A DNA stretch of 64,000 nucleotides from Prolixibacteraceae bacterium (GTDB lineage: Bacteria; Bacteroidota; Bacteroidia; Bacteroidales; Prolixibacteraceae). The stretch is taken from the NCBI GenBank assembly GCA_028683385.1, contig JAQUIJ010000004.1, positions 27,416 through 91,415 on the forward strand, given 5' to 3'. The notes under the pieces were generated by a model that made no database searches, was not told the DNA's origin, and worked only from the letters and a program-made list of their open reading frames with translations. The position numbers and the translations under genes are program-made. Of this stretch, positions 48,001 through 58,737 are shown in pieces (position 1 is the stretch's first letter; each line of letters opens with the position of its first letter).

Positions 48001-48929
48001 ATATCAGTTGTACTAGTCAGGAAAATGTTGGATCAACTTTTCAGGTTGTAATTCCATTTAAATCTATATCAAGGGAATCGGCTGTAACAAATGTGCTTTC
48101 CGATTTACCAATAACTTCCATTCCTGTTTCAGATATTCCAGCAAAAGAGGAATCTGCAAAGGGAATACAGTCTTCAAAAGAAATGAAAGTACTGATTGTA
48201 GAAGATAACGATGATCTTCTGAATTTCATGAAGAGTATCCTCAGTAATGATTTTAAGGTTTATACTGCTGTTGATGGGGCAAAAGCCTGGGAGTTTATTT
48301 CGAAGCATATGCCTGACTTGGTTGTCTCTGATATCATGATGCCTAATATGGATGGTTTTGAATTGTGCCAGTTAATGAAATCAACCTATGAAACTTCACA
48401 CATACCTATAGTTTTACTCACCGCGTTATCCGAAAAAACGGATCAGTTAAATGGACTTAGACTAGGAGCCGATGATTATTTAACCAAACCTTTTGACATG
48501 AATCTTTTGATTCAGCGCATCAAGTCGATTATTCGGAATCGGGCTGTTGTGCGCGAAAAAGCGCTGCGGCTTGTAACGGTCATACCATCCGAAAATATTC
48601 TGGAAAACGAGCATAACGACAAATTTTTAAAAAAAATGCTTGAAGTGGCCCAAGCAAATATCTCCAACATTGATTTTGATAAAGATGAATTTGCTTCGGT
48701 GATGAATGTAAGTTCTTCATTGCTTTATAAAAAGATAAAATCACTCACTGATCAATCTCCTACAGATTTTATCAAAACCATCAGACTCAAACATTCGTTG
48801 GAATTATTACAATCGAGGAAATATACGGTTACCGAAGTAAGCGAAATGTGCGGATTTGCCAGCGTAGGATATTTTAGCACTGTTTTCCGAAAACACTTTG
48901 GGAAATCGCCATCCGAAACATTAGAATGA
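45012..48929 (+). CDS. Hybrid two-component system regulator (HTCS) of the polysaccharide locus
   Basis: 1305 residues. A signal/anchor (about 10-32) precedes a periplasmic sensor of two seven-bladed Reg_prop propellers (about 35-690; repeated GLCRFNP-like and W(I/A)G blades) and a Y_Y_Y domain (about 690-755). One TM helix is at about 760-790. HisKA has His804, with HDIRTSLTLIKAP where HDIRTPLTLI is usual. HATPase has NLISNAIKYS, DNGIGIS and GSGIGLL. A receiver has Asp1107 (VVSDIMMPNMDGF) and an AraC-type HTH_18 closes the protein (about 1225-1305; VTEVSEMCGFASVGYFSTVF). HTCS proteins sense oligosaccharides released from a glycan and activate the adjacent susCD operon, here 723 bp downstream. 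Confidence 0.95.
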   Translation: MKIEREKSITLIYRLAAILIIQLVVSLNVGAVKFYSINTLFGISSRVTNSICEDDNGFIWASSKTGILRLTDTDYRIYQLPYETAGAIVVKLIYEHSNLIAYTNNGQVFSFNRVYDRFDLLVDLSKTIKDDKFDVYNLLIDPSGDYLIALNSGVYKYHSGKLTLIDEVSQERYSIAWLDKQHLIIAKPTGFWSLDIQSLENKCLFENRKISPFLVSSLFLDKTQNKLWIGTFSNGLFCYNLGSGTLSHILESSFPKQPILDIEENSESTILVGIDGQGVWEINKQGSQLLNVYKENVDDPYSLRGNGVYDIFYDHQKRVWFCTISGGVSFYEIASPIVNQVVHHANDQNSLVNNDVNGILEDRDGKIWFATNNGISCWNVASGQWNNFYFNKLKQAQVFLALCEDDQGRIWAGSYSSGIYVLDRKTGKELAHYSRDNKEFSSVSNFIFDIFKDSQGDLWIGGVNGKFVCYLSKENKFKTYTELPISSFAELSPNQILIGCSNTLKLLNKQTGNITDFLSGYVVQDIQVLGDVVWLATSGEGLVEYHYKDKTIKEYTNLVGLPSNFINSITYADDCLWVGTESGLCRFNPIDKSAFTFSSIYPLSGISYNKCALYKLKDGHLAWGTNNGAIIFAPKSIKEIPSNGKIFFQDLTISGRSIRELTSFKLKTPVDSLQSINLKYSQNTISLELISIGMQSGSKFCWKLEGFDKEWSTPSGNRIITYTNIPSGNFELKIKLYDSSLSNVISQRSIAIKLIPPFWRAAWFWILIILILSGIMFLYLLYYINKLKQEHTEEKVRFFTNTAHDIRTSLTLIKAPVEELSKEKNLTESGKYYLNLAIEQARQLTSVVTQLMDFQKVDIGKDHLMLSMTDIVKLVSIRKIMLSTYAKSKNIDLVFVSDRDTYMTAVDESKTEKIIDNLISNAIKYSPNNSQIHIELKFDVKKWVLQVRDNGIGISRKVQRHLFKEFYRGDNAINSKVVGSGIGLLLVKNYVTLHGGNISCTSQENVGSTFQVVIPFKSISRESAVTNVLSDLPITSIPVSDIPAKEESAKGIQSSKEMKVLIVEDNDDLLNFMKSILSNDFKVYTAVDGAKAWEFISKHMPDLVVSDIMMPNMDGFELCQLMKSTYETSHIPIVLLTALSEKTDQLNGLRLGADDYLTKPFDMNLLIQRIKSIIRNRAVVREKALRLVTVIPSENILENEHNDKFLKKMLEVAQANISNIDFDKDEFASVMNVSSSLLYKKIKSLTDQSPTDFIKTIRLKHSLELLQSRKYTVTEVSEMCGFASVGYFSTVFRKHFGKSPSETLE

Positions 48930-49652
48930 AAAAATTATGGCGATTTCTTCTTCTGTTCATTTCACTGGACTAATAATCTTCAGATGCCTTGTTTTATGCA
49001 AATCACAGGGTTGTTAACCTTAAAAGTAGTCATCCAGCGCTCGACTAAGTGCACTCTTATTCATCTTTATTCCTTTATAAATAAAGATATCAAAAGTCTG
49101 TGATTGTTCTGATATATAATGATATATCTGGAACCGAAGATTCTTTTCTAAAGCCAGGGCAACAATTTATCTAAAATTGAAAATTGAATATCTATAATTG
49201 AAACTATGCATTTGTGGCTTTCTGTAATTTCGACAGTTACTAATTCAACCTATACGAAATGGAAAAAGCATATTTATGCCTGTTATCTGGTTTTTACTCA
49301 AGTTATCTCTTCTTGAGAATTCAATTGCATCAAAATTTTCCGAACATTTTCACTCAACAGATTTGCTTTAATCATCAGGTTGTAGTGATTAATTTCTTTT
49401 GTTTATATAGCAGAACGGAACAGAACGACATTCGAATATAGGGAAGTATCAATTGAAAAATATCGCGGTGCATAAGCCTCAATTGGTGAGTTAAATGATA
49501 GATAAATATTAATCAAAAACAAACTGAAGGATGAACAAAAAAAGGAAAAGTCTTTATTAGGTCTGGTTAACCAGTAACAGGCTTTAATCGGAAAAGAATA
49601 GCCGATATTGCCTTTTAACTTAATTTCTTAATTAAACTAAAATTTAAAATTT
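48930..49652. other. 723-bp regulatory region between HTCS gene and susC
   Basis: It holds a 9-bp AT hairpin (49062-49070 with 49079-49087) and the palindrome at 49563. A 60-codon frame at 49259 has no family signal. The susC promoter and HTCS binding sites should be here; I cannot place them confidently. Confidence 0.5.
49563..49574. promoter_or_regulatory. Perfect palindrome CTGGTTAACCAG upstream of susC
   Basis: A 12-bp perfect palindrome lies 79 bp before the susC ATG. It is a candidate operator for a dimeric regulator; no such regulator gene is seen here. Confidence 0.35.
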
Positions 49653-52600
49653 ATGAAAAAAAACAAGTCATTACAGGTAGTTCTCGTTATGCTACCTATG
49701 TTGCTATTGTCTCTGTGGAGTTTCGGGCAATCCATTAAAGTACATGGTACTGTAAATGATGCCAGCAAAAATTCCCTTCCAGGTGTTTCGGTGGTTGTAA
49801 AAGGAACTACCAATGGGACAATAACAGGTATCGATGGTACGTATACTCTCTCAGTACCATCAGACGCTATGTTGCAGTTCACATTTGTTGGGATGAAATC
49901 ACAAGAGATTGCAGTAGCAGGAAAAACAACCATCAACGTTACGTTACTCGAGGAATCTATTGGTATCGAGGAAGTAGTTGCTGTTGGTTATGGTACTTCG
50001 AAGAAGAGTGATATTTCAGGCTCTGTTGTTTCAGTTAGCAGAGACGAAATGATGAAAAAAGCCCCTACAAACATTTTGCAAGGATTGCAAGGTGCTGCTG
50101 CAGGGGTTATTGTAACTGCTCAAGATGGTGCTCCTGATGCCAATGCAGCCATTCGTATTCGTGGGGTTGCAACTATAAATGGTTCCGCAAAACCTTTGTA
50201 TGTTGTCGATGGGGTCCAAGTTGGTGATAATGCCAATTTTCTTAACCCAAGCGATATAGAAAGCATTGAAATATTGAAGGATGCTTCTGCTACTGCTATT
50301 TACGGTTCTGCCGGGGCTAATGGTGTTATCATGATTTCAACTAAAAAAGGCTCAGTTGGTTCTACACATGTTACCTTCTCAGCAGATTATGGGGTTCAGA
50401 CTTTGTCTTCAACATTAGCTGTTGGAGATGCTGATCAGTATGCCTCAAATATACGTCAGGCACGTATTAACGATGGTGGAATTCTGGCTAATCAAATTTT
50501 TTCTGCGCAGTATGATGGCAAAAGAAATTACATTGACTGGCAAAAGGAAATGACACGTGTTTCTCTCAAACAACAATATAATATTTCTGCTTCAGGAGGT
50601 ACCGAAAAAACACAATCAAGCCTTTCTTTGAGTTATTTGAATAATGACGGTATTGTTATCAATACGAATTACAAACGCTTGACTGCCCGTGCAAATGTAG
50701 TTACCAAGGTGAATAATTTCCTGGAACTCGGAAGTGATATTAATTTCGTTCATTCCGAATCAAAAGGTAGTAATGGAACTCTTGGTAATAACGGTAACCT
50801 TTCTTCTATCCGTGATTGGGCTTTCACAGCTCCAACTATGGATTATATTGATCCGGTGACTAATAAGTTAGTTAGTCCTAGAGTTAAAAACGCAGACGGA
50901 ACATACGGGGCTCCAGAACAAGGTGATGTTGGTTCAAACGATTCAAATCTGGGAAATAACATCTATGCTGAACAAATGGAAAATACTGGTATAACTAAAA
51001 ATAACCAGGTTCTTTTAAGTGCATATGCCAATATTAAGCTATATAAAGGATTAATTTTCAAATCAATCGCATCTTATAATTTTACCGCAGGCAATTGGTA
51101 CAACTTCTGGGGTAACAAACAACGTTACTTTCCTGATGGAACACTCGTTAAATTGTATAATTACGATGCCAAATATTATTTAGGAATTAATAATAGTAAT
51201 TATAACACGATTGCTATTGAAAATTATTTGACTTACAATTGGAAGACCGACATTCACAACTTGACAGTAATGGCCGGTAATTCTGTTAGTAAGGGCTTCG
51301 GAAACTGGAGTAATGCTGCTGGAAATGATTTTCCTGGTGATAACATCCGTGATATCAGTTTGACTAAAGATCCAGCTGCAAGAACTGGTAGTGGTGCTTA
51401 CAACCTTCAATCTCGTGGATTATCATATTTTGGTCGTGTTCAATATACGTTGAAAGACCGTTATATCTTAACAGGAACTATGCGTCGTGATGGTTCTTCT
51501 AATTTTGGTGCCGATAACCGTTGGGGTAATTTCCCATCAGCAGCGGCAGCATGGCGTATTTCGGAAGAAAATTTCATGAAAGGTACTCCAGCTATCAGTA
51601 ATTTGAAGCTTCGTTTAGGTTGGGGTCAAACAGGTAACTCAGGAGGTCCAACTGATTTATCAGTTACAGCTTTGACTTCAAACAAAATTCAATATTTCTA
51701 TTATGGTCAGAACGGTCAGTCGGGTATGAATACTACAAGACAATTAGCTACCGGTTATGCTCCTACATTAACTGATCCAAGGTTGAAATGGGAAACCAAT
51801 GAACAAAGCAATATTGGTCTTGATCTGGGGCTGTTAAAGAATTCATTGAACTTTACATTAGATTATTTCGTCCGGAAATCTAAAGATTTGTTGTTATACC
51901 AATCTATACGTCCTTCATCAGGTTATACTCAGGTATATACCAACTACGGAGAAATTGAGAATAAAGGTATTGAGTTCTCCGTGAACTATAAAAAACAGAT
52001 TAATCAGGATTGGAATTTTGGTGCCTCATTAACAGGTTCAACCTTGAAAAACAAAGTGGTAAAGATGGGCGCTGATTTATTTAGTGAAAACTCATCTTGG
52101 GCTAACGGGAGTCCTGATGGTTCCAATCAGGCTGCAGTAGGAGCTTCTTCGGGTACACACTGGAACGGTCACTCCATTTGCCGCGAAGGCTATGCTGTGG
52201 GTTCTTTCTACGGATACCAGGTAGAGGGTATTTACCAATCTCAGGCCGAAATAGATGCTGCAAACGCAGCTGCTATAGCTAAAGGTCATGCTGGCGGATA
52301 TAATAATGGATCAAAGACAGTTCCTGGTGATTTCAAGTACAAAGACCTCGATGGTGATGGATTTCTTAGCGATAAAGATATGACCATCTTAGGTAATGGT
52401 TTTCCTAAGGTTAACTATGGATTGACTTTAAATACTTCATATAAGAATTGGGATTTCTCAGTTTACACTTATGGTGTACTTGGAGCAAAAATTTATTCCT
52501 ACTCAGCCATGACATTATCTAACATGTTCCCGAGTGATAATGGTACTACCCCTAACATCTTAAATGAGGTAGCACAAAGTGCCTGGACTCCTACGAATCA

Positions 52601-52919
52601 TAGCACCACCATGTCCAGATTATCATTCCTGGACTTGAATTACAACATGCGTGGTTCTGATGCCTGGGTTAAAAATGGTGATTTCTTGAAAATCAGTAAT
52701 GTTCAGGTTGGTTATAATTTTGATAAGAACTTATTGAGATCACTAAGCATTGAAAGTGTTCGTATTTATGGTTCTGTTCAAAACTTATTCTGCATCTCAA
52801 GTTACAACAAATATGGTGATCCTGAAGCAGGGCAAGGAAGTGTACTCTATACAGGTTTGGATACTGGCCGTTACCCTAGCTCACGTACATTTTCATTTGG
52901 TTTGAACATTCAGTTCTAA
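49653..52919 (+). CDS. susC-like: SusC/RagA-family TonB-dependent glycan transporter
   Basis: 1088 residues. The signal peptide (MKKNKSLQVVLVMLPMLLLS ... FGQ) is followed by a carboxypeptidase-D regulatory-like domain (about 28-115; VHGTVNDASKNSLPGVSVVV), a TonB-box/plug start (EEVVAVGYGTSKKSDISGSV) and the plug with YVVDGV and SIEILKDASATAIYGSAGANGV. A 22-strand barrel ends FSFGLNIQF. It imports oligosaccharides across the outer membrane in complex with the SusD protein encoded 27 bp downstream. There is no N-terminal STN signalling domain, so it is a plain transporter. Its glycan is inferred only from the enzymes that follow. Confidence 0.96.
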   Translation: MKKNKSLQVVLVMLPMLLLSLWSFGQSIKVHGTVNDASKNSLPGVSVVVKGTTNGTITGIDGTYTLSVPSDAMLQFTFVGMKSQEIAVAGKTTINVTLLEESIGIEEVVAVGYGTSKKSDISGSVVSVSRDEMMKKAPTNILQGLQGAAAGVIVTAQDGAPDANAAIRIRGVATINGSAKPLYVVDGVQVGDNANFLNPSDIESIEILKDASATAIYGSAGANGVIMISTKKGSVGSTHVTFSADYGVQTLSSTLAVGDADQYASNIRQARINDGGILANQIFSAQYDGKRNYIDWQKEMTRVSLKQQYNISASGGTEKTQSSLSLSYLNNDGIVINTNYKRLTARANVVTKVNNFLELGSDINFVHSESKGSNGTLGNNGNLSSIRDWAFTAPTMDYIDPVTNKLVSPRVKNADGTYGAPEQGDVGSNDSNLGNNIYAEQMENTGITKNNQVLLSAYANIKLYKGLIFKSIASYNFTAGNWYNFWGNKQRYFPDGTLVKLYNYDAKYYLGINNSNYNTIAIENYLTYNWKTDIHNLTVMAGNSVSKGFGNWSNAAGNDFPGDNIRDISLTKDPAARTGSGAYNLQSRGLSYFGRVQYTLKDRYILTGTMRRDGSSNFGADNRWGNFPSAAAAWRISEENFMKGTPAISNLKLRLGWGQTGNSGGPTDLSVTALTSNKIQYFYYGQNGQSGMNTTRQLATGYAPTLTDPRLKWETNEQSNIGLDLGLLKNSLNFTLDYFVRKSKDLLLYQSIRPSSGYTQVYTNYGEIENKGIEFSVNYKKQINQDWNFGASLTGSTLKNKVVKMGADLFSENSSWANGSPDGSNQAAVGASSGTHWNGHSICREGYAVGSFYGYQVEGIYQSQAEIDAANAAAIAKGHAGGYNNGSKTVPGDFKYKDLDGDGFLSDKDMTILGNGFPKVNYGLTLNTSYKNWDFSVYTYGVLGAKIYSYSAMTLSNMFPSDNGTTPNILNEVAQSAWTPTNHSTTMSRLSFLDLNYNMRGSDAWVKNGDFLKISNVQVGYNFDKNLLRSLSIESVRIYGSVQNLFCISSYNKYGDPEAGQGSVLYTGLDTGRYPSSRTFSFGLNIQF

Positions 52920-52946
52920 TTGTTACACTTAATATAGATTAATATT

Positions 52947-54773
52947 ATGAAAAAAATAACAAAAACAGTATATATACTTGCTGGCGTGTTATTGATGTTA
53001 GGAATAAATTCCTGCAATAACGATTATTTGAAAGTGGATCATTATTCCATTTTGGCAGCCGATCAAATGTTTAAGTCTGATGAAGATGCCAAAGCTGGTC
53101 TTGTTGGCTGTTACACTATGATGCTTCCTACCGATATCGATGGTGACTGGGGTATCAAACCAAACTTGTTTATTGGTGGTCACCCTACCATGGATACTCA
53201 GGCGACTGGATGGGACAAAGACTGGAATTCACAAAATTGGACTCCAGGTAGCCCTGAACTATTAGGTGGTTGGAAACAAGCCTATACTGCAATTTCTCGC
53301 TGCAACGATTTTCTTGCCGGTCTCGAAAAGGCAGATAAAGTTACTGCTAGTGTAAAAGCATCACTCGATGGCCAGGCCAGATGTATCCGTGCTTTCTACT
53401 ACATGTGGCTTGCAAAAGCTTTCGGTCGTGTTCCTATGCTGGCAACAGGCGAAACTTATATTAATACTCCTGAAAAAGCTCGTGCAAAAGATTTCACTGA
53501 AATGTGGGATTTCATTATTGCTGATTTAAAAGCAGCAGCAGATGAACTGGAATGGGATCCATTGTCAGGTCAATATGGACGTTGTACTAAAGGTTTTGCC
53601 CTTTCATACCTGGGTGAAGCATACATGTGGAAAGCATTTCGTGTTCCTGATCAGGCAAATGCCAACTATACTTTGGCAGCAGCAGCTTTAAAACAAGTAA
53701 TTGAGAGCGGCAAATACGAATTAAATCCTTCTTTCACCACCTTATTTGATCCAGGAGCTGTTTGGACAAAAGAATGTATTTGGGAAGAAGTTCTTGACGA
53801 AGGTTCACAATGGAACCAATGGTCTAATCTATCGCAAGCACACAATTGGATGATCCATTTTGTAGCCCCTCCGTCAATCGGTGGATGGGGAACCTTGTAC
53901 CTATCATGGGAATGGTGGAATTGTTATGAACCAGGCGATAAACGTCGTGAAGCTTCGGCTGTAACCGGTGCTGTTACAAATATTGATCCTGCCTGGAAAT
54001 CAGCCACCAACTATGGTTACAATCCATATTTACAACAGAGCCTTACTGTTGGTGATGGATTAAATACACATTATCATTTTTTAATGGGTGGTGAAGCTGC
54101 TCCTTCTGTCTGGACTTTGAAGTATTGGAGAACAACCCGTTCAAACTATCAGGCACCATGGGGTCCGCAACAAATTTACTTTAAACGCTATGCAAATGTT
54201 TTATTAGATTACGCAGAATGTCTTTTCCATTTGAATGGTGAAAATGATGCAACTGCATGGGGATACATTAATCAAATTCGTGAACGTGCTTGGGGTAATA
54301 CAGAAGTGGGTAAAGAAGCTGCTTTAACTGCAACCTACCTTCCTTATTATCAAAACATGGCTCAATTCTTTATTGGTAACGGCGCAACAGATATCGTAAA
54401 GCCTACTACCTATCCACTTCCATTCAATACAGCCGCTGTAACTGTTCCTGATGCGAAGACTTATTATACCTCTTTAAAATCTTCGAAGGGGTTTGCTTCT
54501 CCAGTATGGTTGGTTGCTCTGGGTCAGGAAAGACGTAAGGAATTCAATGCTGAATGGTGTCTTGCGCCGGATTTGATTCGTTCTGGATTTATGGCAGATC
54601 ACATCAATGTTAATTATCCAAAAGGAAAAAGTTCTTCTGATCCTAATCTTCAGCAAGATACATGGAATACCTATCGTAATTTCGATTACGTTCCTGCAAG
54701 GATGGACATGCCAATTCCAACAGATGAGTTGTTGAAAAACAAATTGTGTGATCAAAACGACGCTTACAAATAA
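52947..54773 (+). CDS. susD-like: SusD/RagB-family surface glycan-binding lipoprotein
   Basis: 608 residues with a lipobox (GINSC, Cys23). The SusD N-terminal TPR region is recognisable in DEDAKAGLVGCYTMM, CNDFLAGLEKADKV and ARCIRAFYYMWLAKAFGRVPML. The RagB/SusD C-terminal part has NVLLDYAECLFHLNGEND, INQIRERAWGN and ALGQERRKEFNAEWCLAPDLIRSG. It caps the SusC barrel at the cell surface and delivers oligosaccharide. It is 27 bp after the susC-like gene and closes a two-gene transcript, as a strong hairpin follows. Confidence 0.96.
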   Translation: MKKITKTVYILAGVLLMLGINSCNNDYLKVDHYSILAADQMFKSDEDAKAGLVGCYTMMLPTDIDGDWGIKPNLFIGGHPTMDTQATGWDKDWNSQNWTPGSPELLGGWKQAYTAISRCNDFLAGLEKADKVTASVKASLDGQARCIRAFYYMWLAKAFGRVPMLATGETYINTPEKARAKDFTEMWDFIIADLKAAADELEWDPLSGQYGRCTKGFALSYLGEAYMWKAFRVPDQANANYTLAAAALKQVIESGKYELNPSFTTLFDPGAVWTKECIWEEVLDEGSQWNQWSNLSQAHNWMIHFVAPPSIGGWGTLYLSWEWWNCYEPGDKRREASAVTGAVTNIDPAWKSATNYGYNPYLQQSLTVGDGLNTHYHFLMGGEAAPSVWTLKYWRTTRSNYQAPWGPQQIYFKRYANVLLDYAECLFHLNGENDATAWGYINQIRERAWGNTEVGKEAALTATYLPYYQNMAQFFIGNGATDIVKPTTYPLPFNTAAVTVPDAKTYYTSLKSSKGFASPVWLVALGQERRKEFNAEWCLAPDLIRSGFMADHINVNYPKGKSSSDPNLQQDTWNTYRNFDYVPARMDMPIPTDELLKNKLCDQNDAYK

Positions 54774-54875
54774 TGGTCAGAAAATGAGTTAATTCGAAGT
54801 TGAACTTTCGGGTTTATTTGTTTTAATTTCAAAATATACTTAACCATTATGTTTGATTTGTTAGTAAATTAGAGT

Positions 54876-54908
54876 AAAAAGCGCCACTGTTTTTAGGTGG
54901 CGCTTTTT
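54876..54908 (+). terminator. Intrinsic terminator after susCD
   Basis: AAAAAGCGCCAC (54876-54887) pairs perfectly with GTGGCGCTTTTT (54897-54908) around a 9-nt loop, GC-rich and ending in Ts. It lies between the susD-like gene and the enzyme operon and may lower read-through into the enzymes. Confidence 0.9.
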
Positions 54909-55050
54909 CTTTACGATTGGAAAATTTCAGGTGCAAAAATTATTGTTGAATTCAAATTCAAATTTTAAAAGCTTTGAAATATCTGGAATTATAAACAGAA
55001 TAACTGAAATCAGAAAAGCTACACTTATCAAAAGACTACCTTTAACCTAA

Positions 55051-56991
<1,941 letters not shown>

Positions 56992-57000
56992 GATAATGCG

Positions 57001-58725
57001 ATGAACCAACTACGAAAAACTGTTTTATTCCTTTCCCTTTTTGCTTGCGTACATGTTGCCTATCCGCAAAGCAAGCCGAATCAAACAACCATTTGCAACC
57101 CGGTAAACCTGAGTTATCGGTTTTGTCTCGATGCACCATCACGTCGTGAGGCTGCCGATCCTACAATGGTTACTTTTAAAGGCGAATACTACCTTTTCGC
57201 ATCTAAATCAGGAGGGTATTTTCATTCAACCGATTTAATAAATTGGGATTTAATTACAACCGGCGACCTTCCGCTGGAAGACTATGCTCCGACTGTTGTC
57301 GAAATGAAAGGCGAGTTGTATTTTATGGCATCGAAGAACGATCCTCCGCTTACAATCTACAAAACTGCAAACCCAAAATCAGGAAAGTGGGAAGTAGTTA
57401 ATGCAGCCTTCCCGATTGGCATGACCGATCCAGACTTGTTTGTTGACGATGACGGCCGTTTGTATTTTTATTATGGTTGTTCCAACGTAAATCCAATCTA
57501 TGTGGTGGAGTTGGATACCAAAACGCTTAATCCAATTGGGAAACCGGTTGCCGTGATTCACAGCGACAAGAAAAATTACGGATGGGAGAGATCAGGCGAT
57601 TACAATGAAGTTGGTAATGACCCTTGGATTGAAGGTGCCTGGATGACCAAACACGATGGAAAATATTACCTGCAATATGCCGGTCCGGGCACCGAATACA
57701 AAAGTTACGGTGATGGTGTTTATGTTGCCGATCAGCCGCTGGGGCCATTTAAGTTAGCGGCTCACAATCCTTTTTCCTATAAGCCGGAAGGTTTTGTTGC
57801 GGCAGCCGGACACAGCAGCACTTTTCAGGATAAATACGGCAATTACTGGCATATTTCTACCATGACTATCTCGCAAAAGCACATGTTCGAGCGGCGCTTG
57901 GGTTTATTCCCAACTTTCTTCGATAAGGATGGAGAAATGTATGCTTACACAGGGTTTGGCGATTTCCCGTTTAAGGTTCCGAATAAAAAGATTTCCGATC
58001 CATCAGAGTTATTCTCCAATTGGATGCTTCTTTCATACAACAAACCCATTGAGGTATCTTCTGAACTGCCTGATCATCCAAAGAAATATGCTGCGAATGA
58101 AGATATCCGGACTTTCTGGAGTGCAAAAACAGGCGACAAAGGGGAATGGATCAGCATGGATTTACAGAAGGAAAGCACCGTGAATGCTGTTCAGATCAAT
58201 TATGCTGAGAATGAAACAAAAATCTTTGGACGTCAACCGGATATTTATTACCAGTATCTTCTTGAATATTCTGCCGATGGAAAAATCTGGAAAACCCTGG
58301 CCGATAAAACGCAGAGCAAAACCGATGTTCCGCACGATTATATTGAGTTGGCCAAACCAGTTAAAGCACGCTATATAAAGCTTACCAATTTCAGGGTTCC
58401 TTCAGGAACATTTGCACTTGCCGGTTTGCGAATCTTCGGAAACGGCGGTGGAAAAGCACCTTCCGAAGTGAAAACTTTTAGCCTGAAACGTTCGGAAACA
58501 GACCGTTGCGTGGTGGATATCAACTGGGCAAAAGTACCTGAAGCAGTAGGTTACAACATCCGATACGGGACAAGCAAAGACAAACTCTACCAAAATTATC
58601 AGTTGATTGGAAATGAATCATTAACCATCCGAAGTTTAAATGCTCTTCAGAAATATTATTTCACCATCGATGTTTTTAACGAAAATGGTATTACAAAGGG
58701 TAAAAATATTATTGAGCTGAATTAA
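57001..58725 (+). CDS. GH43 glycoside hydrolase with F5/8C-type and Fn3-like C-terminus
   Basis: 574 residues, signal peptide (MNQLRKTVLFLSLFACVHVAYPQ). The five-bladed GH43 propeller (about 40-330) has the three acidic residues: Asp53 base (AADPTM), Asp145 pKa modulator (MTDPDLF) and Glu211 acid (WIEGAWM). A discoidin/F5-8 type C-like sandwich (about 350-485; WISMDLQKESTVNAVQINYA, KARYIKLTNF) and an Fn3-like end (about 488-574) follow, and probably bind carbohydrate. GH43 members cut alpha-L-arabinofuranosyl or beta-xylosyl links. The substrate cannot be fixed from motifs. It starts 9 bp after the esterase gene. Confidence 0.92.
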   Translation: MNQLRKTVLFLSLFACVHVAYPQSKPNQTTICNPVNLSYRFCLDAPSRREAADPTMVTFKGEYYLFASKSGGYFHSTDLINWDLITTGDLPLEDYAPTVVEMKGELYFMASKNDPPLTIYKTANPKSGKWEVVNAAFPIGMTDPDLFVDDDGRLYFYYGCSNVNPIYVVELDTKTLNPIGKPVAVIHSDKKNYGWERSGDYNEVGNDPWIEGAWMTKHDGKYYLQYAGPGTEYKSYGDGVYVADQPLGPFKLAAHNPFSYKPEGFVAAAGHSSTFQDKYGNYWHISTMTISQKHMFERRLGLFPTFFDKDGEMYAYTGFGDFPFKVPNKKISDPSELFSNWMLLSYNKPIEVSSELPDHPKKYAANEDIRTFWSAKTGDKGEWISMDLQKESTVNAVQINYAENETKIFGRQPDIYYQYLLEYSADGKIWKTLADKTQSKTDVPHDYIELAKPVKARYIKLTNFRVPSGTFALAGLRIFGNGGGKAPSEVKTFSLKRSETDRCVVDINWAKVPEAVGYNIRYGTSKDKLYQNYQLIGNESLTIRSLNALQKYYFTIDVFNENGITKGKNIIELN

Positions 58726-58737
58726 CCGGTTAAATCG

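Noticed and set aside
49259-49441. 60-codon frame upstream of susC
   Set aside because: No recognisable family, and it lies in a long regulatory region of AT-rich DNA.
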